Shown: one piece after another, positions 5,550-8,547 of the stretch
How the letters are laid out: every line of letters begins with the position of its first letter
Position numbering within the stretch: the first letter of the stretch is position 1
DNA from: Limnohabitans sp.
Lineage (GTDB): Bacteria; Pseudomonadota; Gammaproteobacteria; Burkholderiales; Burkholderiaceae_C
Direction of reading: 5' to 3'
Length of the DNA: 8,547 bases
NCBI GenBank assembly: GCA_018883305.1
Contig: VEQI01000122.1
Coordinates: 1 to 8,547, forward strand
The notes under the pieces: generated by a model
Seen by the model: only the letters and a program-made list of their open reading frames with translations
Databases searched by the model: none
Told to the model about the DNA's origin: nothing
Translations under genes and position numbers: made by a program

Positions 5550-7025
5550 ATGCGCATCCCCAATACCTCCATTCACCGTTTCTCGGCCTTTGGGTTCGGC
5601 ATCTGCAGCGTTGTCTTGTGGGTGGTCTGGGCTGCCTGGCTCAATGGCGCACAGCCAGGTGACAACCTGGAGCAATTGCTGTGGTCTCGTGAATGGGCCT
5701 GGGGGTATGCCAAGCACCCCCCCATGTCCACCTGGCTGCTCATTGGCGTGCAGTCACTGCTGGGACGATCGCCCTATTGGACCTATCTGCTGGCAGCGCT
5801 GTGTCACACCATCACGCTGATGTGCATGTACCGCATCGCTTGCGAACTGCTGGACCCGGAATCCAGCGTCTGGGTTGTGCTCATTCTGGCGATGACTTAT
5901 GCCATGACGCGTAAAGCCCAGTATTACAACCACAACACCGTGTTGTTGATGGGATTGAGCCTCACAACCTGGCTGACCCTGCTGGCACTCAAGCGTCAAC
6001 GGTGGTGGATCTGGATAGCGCTGGGGATTGCGTTGGGCGGGCTGTTGCTCACCAAATACCAATCCCTGATTGGCGTTGCGCTGGTGTACCTGATCCTGCT
6101 GCGTCAGAGTCAACAACGTCATTGGGCCGGCTGGACCGCAGCCACCTTGGTCATGGGCATGGCAGTGGCGCCGCATGCGGCTTGGCTGCTATCCCTGCAG
6201 CCAGGACACACTCCCCTGACCTATGCGCAAAATTATGCACAACTGGCATCCGGTTTGGAGAGCGTCAAAGGGCTGGTTTCCTTCACCTTGGGCTTGATCA
6301 AGCAATATGCCCAGATGGCCCTATTCCTACTCGGCATCCTGGTGTGGCGTCTTTGGCGAACACCGCAAACACCGCCGGTGCAGCCGGCTCCCTTGAACGC
6401 CTTGGCCACCTCGGTCATCCTGCACATGACCCTCACGCGTGCCGTCATCATGGGTGTGATCGGACTCGTGGGTGTTCGCTTGCAAGATCATTGGGCCATG
6501 CCTCTGGCGCTGTTTCTTGCCCTCCCACTGGCCAGATTCGTCCGCCAACGGCTAGGCGCGGTAACAGTGGGACAACTGCAGTGGTGGATCGCCGTGCAAC
6601 TCCTGGCCCTGGGTTTTTTCACGTTGCAGCACCAGGGGTTTCTAAGCAATCGAAACCTTGAACACATTGAACGGCACTTGTCCGTATCCAATCTGGTCAC
6701 TCAGGTGGAACACCGTTGGCGCTCGCGCACCCAGTGCCCTTTGCTGGTGGTGGAAGGCGCGCCGGAACTGACAACCCTGCTGGTGGGCTATTCATCGACC
6801 GTGCTGTGGCGAGCTGATGCAGATCCGAAGTCCGCAGCGCATCCAACCAACCCTGCACTTGCCAACGCGGGTCGCATCCGGCTTGAGTTCGTTGATCAGG
6901 GAACTTCATCCAACAGCATGTTTGATGACCTCATGGAGGTTCCCGCCTATGTCCCCCTCAAGGGACTGCCCGACAGGACCGTGCAGGTCGGCTTTATCTT
7001 CCCCCAGGCACCTTGCCCACGCTGA
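5550..7025 (+). CDS. Integral-membrane GT-C glycosyltransferase, PMT/ArnT-like (GT39/GT83 superfamily)
   Basis: A 491-residue polytopic inner-membrane protein that probably transfers a sugar from a polyprenyl-phosphate donor to a lipid, glycan or protein acceptor on the periplasmic side. After the first membrane helix (about 12-32) comes the loop GDNLEQLLWSREWAWGY then KHPP (residues 37-58). Its acidic residues (Asp38, Glu41, Glu48) and His56-Pro57-Pro58 match the first periplasmic loop of the PMT_2 family, where the catalytic acid sits. About ten further hydrophobic segments run to about residue 361, including the LQDHWAMPLALFLALP helix seen in this family. About 130 soluble C-terminal residues follow. 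An in-frame TAG at 5538 makes ATG 5550 the only sensible start, yet no Shine-Dalgarno is seen. It ends with tandem stops TGA TAA. No glycan-synthesis genes are adjacent, so the acceptor is unknown. Confidence 0.82.
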   Translation: MRIPNTSIHRFSAFGFGICSVVLWVVWAAWLNGAQPGDNLEQLLWSREWAWGYAKHPPMSTWLLIGVQSLLGRSPYWTYLLAALCHTITLMCMYRIACELLDPESSVWVVLILAMTYAMTRKAQYYNHNTVLLMGLSLTTWLTLLALKRQRWWIWIALGIALGGLLLTKYQSLIGVALVYLILLRQSQQRHWAGWTAATLVMGMAVAPHAAWLLSLQPGHTPLTYAQNYAQLASGLESVKGLVSFTLGLIKQYAQMALFLLGILVWRLWRTPQTPPVQPAPLNALATSVILHMTLTRAVIMGVIGLVGVRLQDHWAMPLALFLALPLARFVRQRLGAVTVGQLQWWIAVQLLALGFFTLQHQGFLSNRNLEHIERHLSVSNLVTQVEHRWRSRTQCPLLVVEGAPELTTLLVGYSSTVLWRADADPKSAAHPTNPALANAGRIRLEFVDQGTSSNSMFDDLMEVPAYVPLKGLPDRTVQVGFIFPQAPCPR

Positions 7026-7085
7026 TAATGCCAGGCCGCAGGGGTTGCACACCAAGGCACCCTCTGCGTGGGACTCAACACAATG

Positions 7086-7119
7086 GCCGATGACTTGAAT
7101 ATTCCCCTGAACCATCGGC
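7086..7119. other. Inverted repeat between the glycosyltransferase gene and mscL
   Basis: GCCGATG (7086-7092) and CATCGGC (7113-7119) are perfect inverted copies separated by 20 bases, extendable by two wobble pairs. It could be a hairpin ending the glycosyltransferase transcript or a regulatory site upstream of mscL. No T run follows, so an intrinsic terminator is not supported. Confidence 0.25.
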
Positions 7120-7164
7120 TGCTAAAGTCCTGCCAGGGTTGACGGATCAGACAGGTCATATCTT

Positions 7165-7169
7165 GGAGG
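7165..7169 (+). promoter_or_regulatory. Strong ribosome binding site of mscL
   Basis: GGAGG lies five bases before the ATG at 7175 and fixes the mscL start there. An open frame beginning at 7139 would add 12 residues that are not part of the MscL family. Confidence 0.8.
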
Positions 7170-7174
7170 TCAAA

Positions 7175-7609
7175 ATGTCTTTCATCCATGAGTTCAAAGC
7201 CTTTGCCCTCAAGGGCAATGTCATCGATTTGGCAGTAGGCGTGATCATTGGCGGTGCCTTTGGCAAGATCGTGGACTCCGTGGTGGGTGATCTCATCATG
7301 CCCCTGATCAGCAAGGCTTTTGGCGGTCTGGACTTCTCCAACTACTACATTGCGTTGGCAGGACAAGCCTCTGGTTTGGCACTGGCGGAGGCAAAGAAAG
7401 GGGGCGCCGTGTTTGCATACGGCAGTTTCATCACGGTGGCACTGAACTTCCTGATCCTGGCGTTCATCATCTTCCTGATGGTTCGCCAAATGAACCGCTT
7501 AATCGCCTTGCGTGCACAAGAGCCAGTGGCAGAATTAACGCCAGCACCTACGCCCGAAGACATCGTGCTGCTGCGTGAAATCCGAGACAGCTTGAAGCGC
7601 ACGACCTGA
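7175..7609 (+). CDS. mscL: Large-conductance mechanosensitive channel MscL
   Basis: This is the homopentameric inner-membrane channel that opens under membrane tension during hypo-osmotic shock and releases solutes. It has 144 residues, normal for the family. Residues 1-36 ([10 protein letters not shown], then [20 protein letters not shown]) reproduce the N-terminal amphipathic helix and the pore-lining TM1, with Leu19 and Val23 at the hydrophobic gate positions. A periplasmic loop follows (about 48-80), then TM2 (about 85-110, [15 protein letters not shown]), then a charged linker. The C-terminal bundle helix ([13 protein letters not shown]) ends the protein, as in the E. coli protein. The periplasmic loop contains an Ala/Gly-rich segment ([17 protein letters not shown]) typical of proteobacterial versions. 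A cupin-family gene starts 28 nt downstream on the same strand. Confidence 0.98.
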   Translation: MSFIHEFKAFALKGNVIDLAVGVIIGGAFGKIVDSVVGDLIMPLISKAFGGLDFSNYYIALAGQASGLALAEAKKGGAVFAYGSFITVALNFLILAFIIFLMVRQMNRLIALRAQEPVAELTPAPTPEDIVLLREIRDSLKRTT

Positions 7610-7624
7610 ACTTCCTAGATTCGC

Positions 7625-7629
7625 AGGAG
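7625..7629 (+). promoter_or_regulatory. Ribosome binding site deciding the TTG start of the cupin gene
   Basis: AGGAG ends eight bases before the TTG at 7638. There is no ATG near this spacing, and the next in-frame Met is residue 19 with no such site before it, so the TTG start is preferred. Confidence 0.6.
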
Positions 7630-7637
7630 CACCGGCA

Positions 7638-8195
7638 TTGATCCCCGCTGAACTGACGCCCCGACCACTGGATTGCGTTGCGCTGCAAGGCATGGCCGCG
7701 GTCTGGCCCGTGAAATTGCCAAAGGCTGAGGAGGATCGCAGTTGGTCAAGCCCCCAGACCGACTTTTGGCATGTGCACGACTTCAATCCTGGCACAGGGG
7801 GTGAGACGGAGGTCTTGTGGGTCACCTATCGCCCCAGCGAGCCGTTAGTGCGTGGCCTGGAAGTTCATTGGTTGACGGAGCAGGCGGTGGTCCCCCTGGG
7901 CAATCAGCCCCTGATTCAAGTCCTCTGCCCAACGAGGCAAGACGGCAGTAGCCAGCCCGATCTGGCCCAATTGTCGGCCTGGTGGATCGAACCAGGACAA
8001 GGCCTGTGCATGTCCCCCGGTTGTTGGCACACCAGTTATGCCCCTGTAGAAACGGTAAACGTTTTGATGTTGACTCGTCGCTCCACGACGCGCGACCTGG
8101 TGGCGCAGTTGCGCAGCAGCGCTTCCACTGCGCCTGGCACAGCACATGAAACAGGGTTTGTGAAGCTTGACACCTGGCCGAAAATACTGGCCTGA
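7638..8195 (+). CDS. Ureidoglycolate lyase-like (AllA family) cupin protein
   Basis: A 185-residue protein resembling the ureidoglycolate lyase/hydrolase family, a double-stranded beta-helix (cupin) fold. AllA members convert ureidoglycolate to glyoxylate and urea in allantoin breakdown. Recognisable pieces are a VHWLTEQAVVPLG strand pair (about 76-88, comparable to the family's H-P-x-x-x-Q-x-F/V-x-P-L segment), PLIQVLCP (91-98), and WWIEPGQGLCMSPGCWHTSY (115-134) with the PGxWH motif. The region LMLTRRST (143-150) matches the closing strand. The start is TTG. It lies 28 nt after mscL, so the two may share a transcript. No other purine or allantoin gene is nearby, so a different substrate in the same fold family is quite possible; the family is firmer than the activity. 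Confidence 0.65.
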   Translation: MIPAELTPRPLDCVALQGMAAVWPVKLPKAEEDRSWSSPQTDFWHVHDFNPGTGGETEVLWVTYRPSEPLVRGLEVHWLTEQAVVPLGNQPLIQVLCPTRQDGSSQPDLAQLSAWWIEPGQGLCMSPGCWHTSYAPVETVNVLMLTRRSTTRDLVAQLRSSASTAPGTAHETGFVKLDTWPKILA

Positions 8196-8261
8196 GGGAA
8201 GCGGCCGTTCATGCGGGTCTTGTGCCACCTCCCAAAGTTCTAGTCTTGTTCAAGGGAAATC

Positions 8262-8288
8262 ACTGATCACGACAAATCTGTCGTCAGT
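8262..8288. other. Bulged hairpin in the cupin / hydrolase intergenic region
   Basis: ACGACA (8269-8274) and TGTCGT (8279-8284) form a six-base-pair stem with an AATC loop. ACTG (8262-8265) and CAGT (8285-8288) continue it after a three-base bulge. No T run follows, so it is not a standard intrinsic terminator. It may be a Rho-associated 3' end or a protein site in the 174-nt gap before the hydrolase gene. Confidence 0.3.
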
Positions 8289-8369
8289 CAAGATGGTCTG
8301 CTCTGATGACCAGCTCCCCCTGAACAGATGACATCCACGTTTTCAGGGCGTTGCATTTATAGACCCATC

Positions 8370-8547
8370 ATGCGCAATTTCATCCAGTCATTGATCTTAT
8401 GTGGGGCTGTTGCGATCACACCAGTCCATGCTCAAGGCAATTTGAAACCAGACTGGCCCATGCCACCTGGCGTGGATCATGTGTGGATTGATCACTATCC
8501 GATGGCGTATCAACAACATGGTCGTGGCGAACCGCTGGTGTTGGTGC
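8370..8547 (+). CDS. Exported alpha/beta-hydrolase-like protein (5' end only)
   Basis: The first 59 codons of a gene that runs off the right edge. Residues 1-22 look like a signal peptide: Arg2, a hydrophobic core (SLILCGAVAI), then PVHAQG with a likely cut after the Ala of VHA. The mature part reads YPMAYQQHGRGEPLVLV, which is the usual opening of an alpha/beta hydrolase (strands leading to the VLVHG oxyanion-hole loop, cut off here). The catalytic Ser, Asp and His are outside the window, so the enzyme class (lipase, esterase, haloperoxidase-like or other) cannot be told. No Shine-Dalgarno precedes the ATG. TATAGA at 8358-8363 lies at a distance that would put the transcript start at the ATG itself. 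Confidence 0.62.
   Translation, partial: MRNFIQSLILCGAVAITPVHAQGNLKPDWPMPPGVDHVWIDHYPMAYQQHGRGEPLVLV

Noticed and set aside
5434..5820. 128-codon frame starting upstream of the glycosyltransferase
   Set aside because: It is Ser/Arg/Cys/Pro-rich, overlaps the glycosyltransferase start out of frame, and has no ribosome site.
6002..6661. 219-codon plus-strand frame inside the glycosyltransferase gene
   Set aside because: It is an alternate frame of a gene with clear membrane topology and family motifs; its own translation lacks any domain.
6947..7489. 180-codon minus-strand frame opposite mscL
   Set aside because: It is antisense to an unmistakable MscL protein and rich in His/Gln/Asp without structure.
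1..8547. CRISPR array, tRNA/rRNA genes, insertion sequences, defence or phage genes
   Set aside because: No regularly spaced repeats, cloverleaf sequences, transposase motifs or known defence domains were seen on either strand.

Overview
The window reads as chromosomal DNA of a Gram-negative betaproteobacterium, most likely Burkholderiales and plausibly Comamonadaceae. This is inferred from GC-rich coding sequence, a tripartite tricarboxylate (Tct/Bug) transporter whose receptor family is strongly expanded in that group, an outer-membrane beta-barrel protein, and Shine-Dalgarno patterns typical of the group. No tRNA, rRNA, CRISPR array, insertion sequence or phage gene is visible. No species can be named from sequence alone.

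Left part (1-3262, all minus strand): a compact tctC-tctB-tctA operon, transcribed right to left, with tctA cut by the left window edge. Upstream on the same strand is a MaoC-like hot-dog hydratase gene, 166 nt from tctC and separated from it by a weak terminator-like hairpin and a possible -10 box. The transporter would take up an organic (often carboxylic) acid using periplasmic receptor TctC and membrane subunits TctA/TctB. The MaoC-like protein acts on acyl-CoA in the cytoplasm. A functional link between them is only suggested by adjacency.

Middle (3263-5549): a 191-nt divergent promoter region carries a 21-nt near-palindrome. A small outer-membrane beta-barrel gene follows on the plus strand. 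It converges, with only two bases between stop codons, on a broken minus-strand gene for a cyclophilin-type peptidyl-prolyl isomerase fused to Ig-like repeats. That gene keeps a plausible promoter, ribosome site and start, but has lost the N-terminal part of the cyclophilin fold and changes reading frame at about 4950-4985.

Right part (5550-8547, all plus strand): a GT-C type integral-membrane glycosyltransferase of the PMT/ArnT-like superfamily, then mscL (large mechanosensitive channel), then, 28 nt later, a TTG-initiated ureidoglycolate-lyase-like cupin gene that may be co-transcribed with mscL. The window ends in the first 59 codons of an exported alpha/beta-hydrolase-like protein.

Most of this is ordinary core or accessory metabolism. 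I see no convincing undescribed multi-gene system. The items most worth a second look are the disrupted cyclophilin-Ig gene, the palindrome in the divergent promoter, and the unusual start regions of the last genes.
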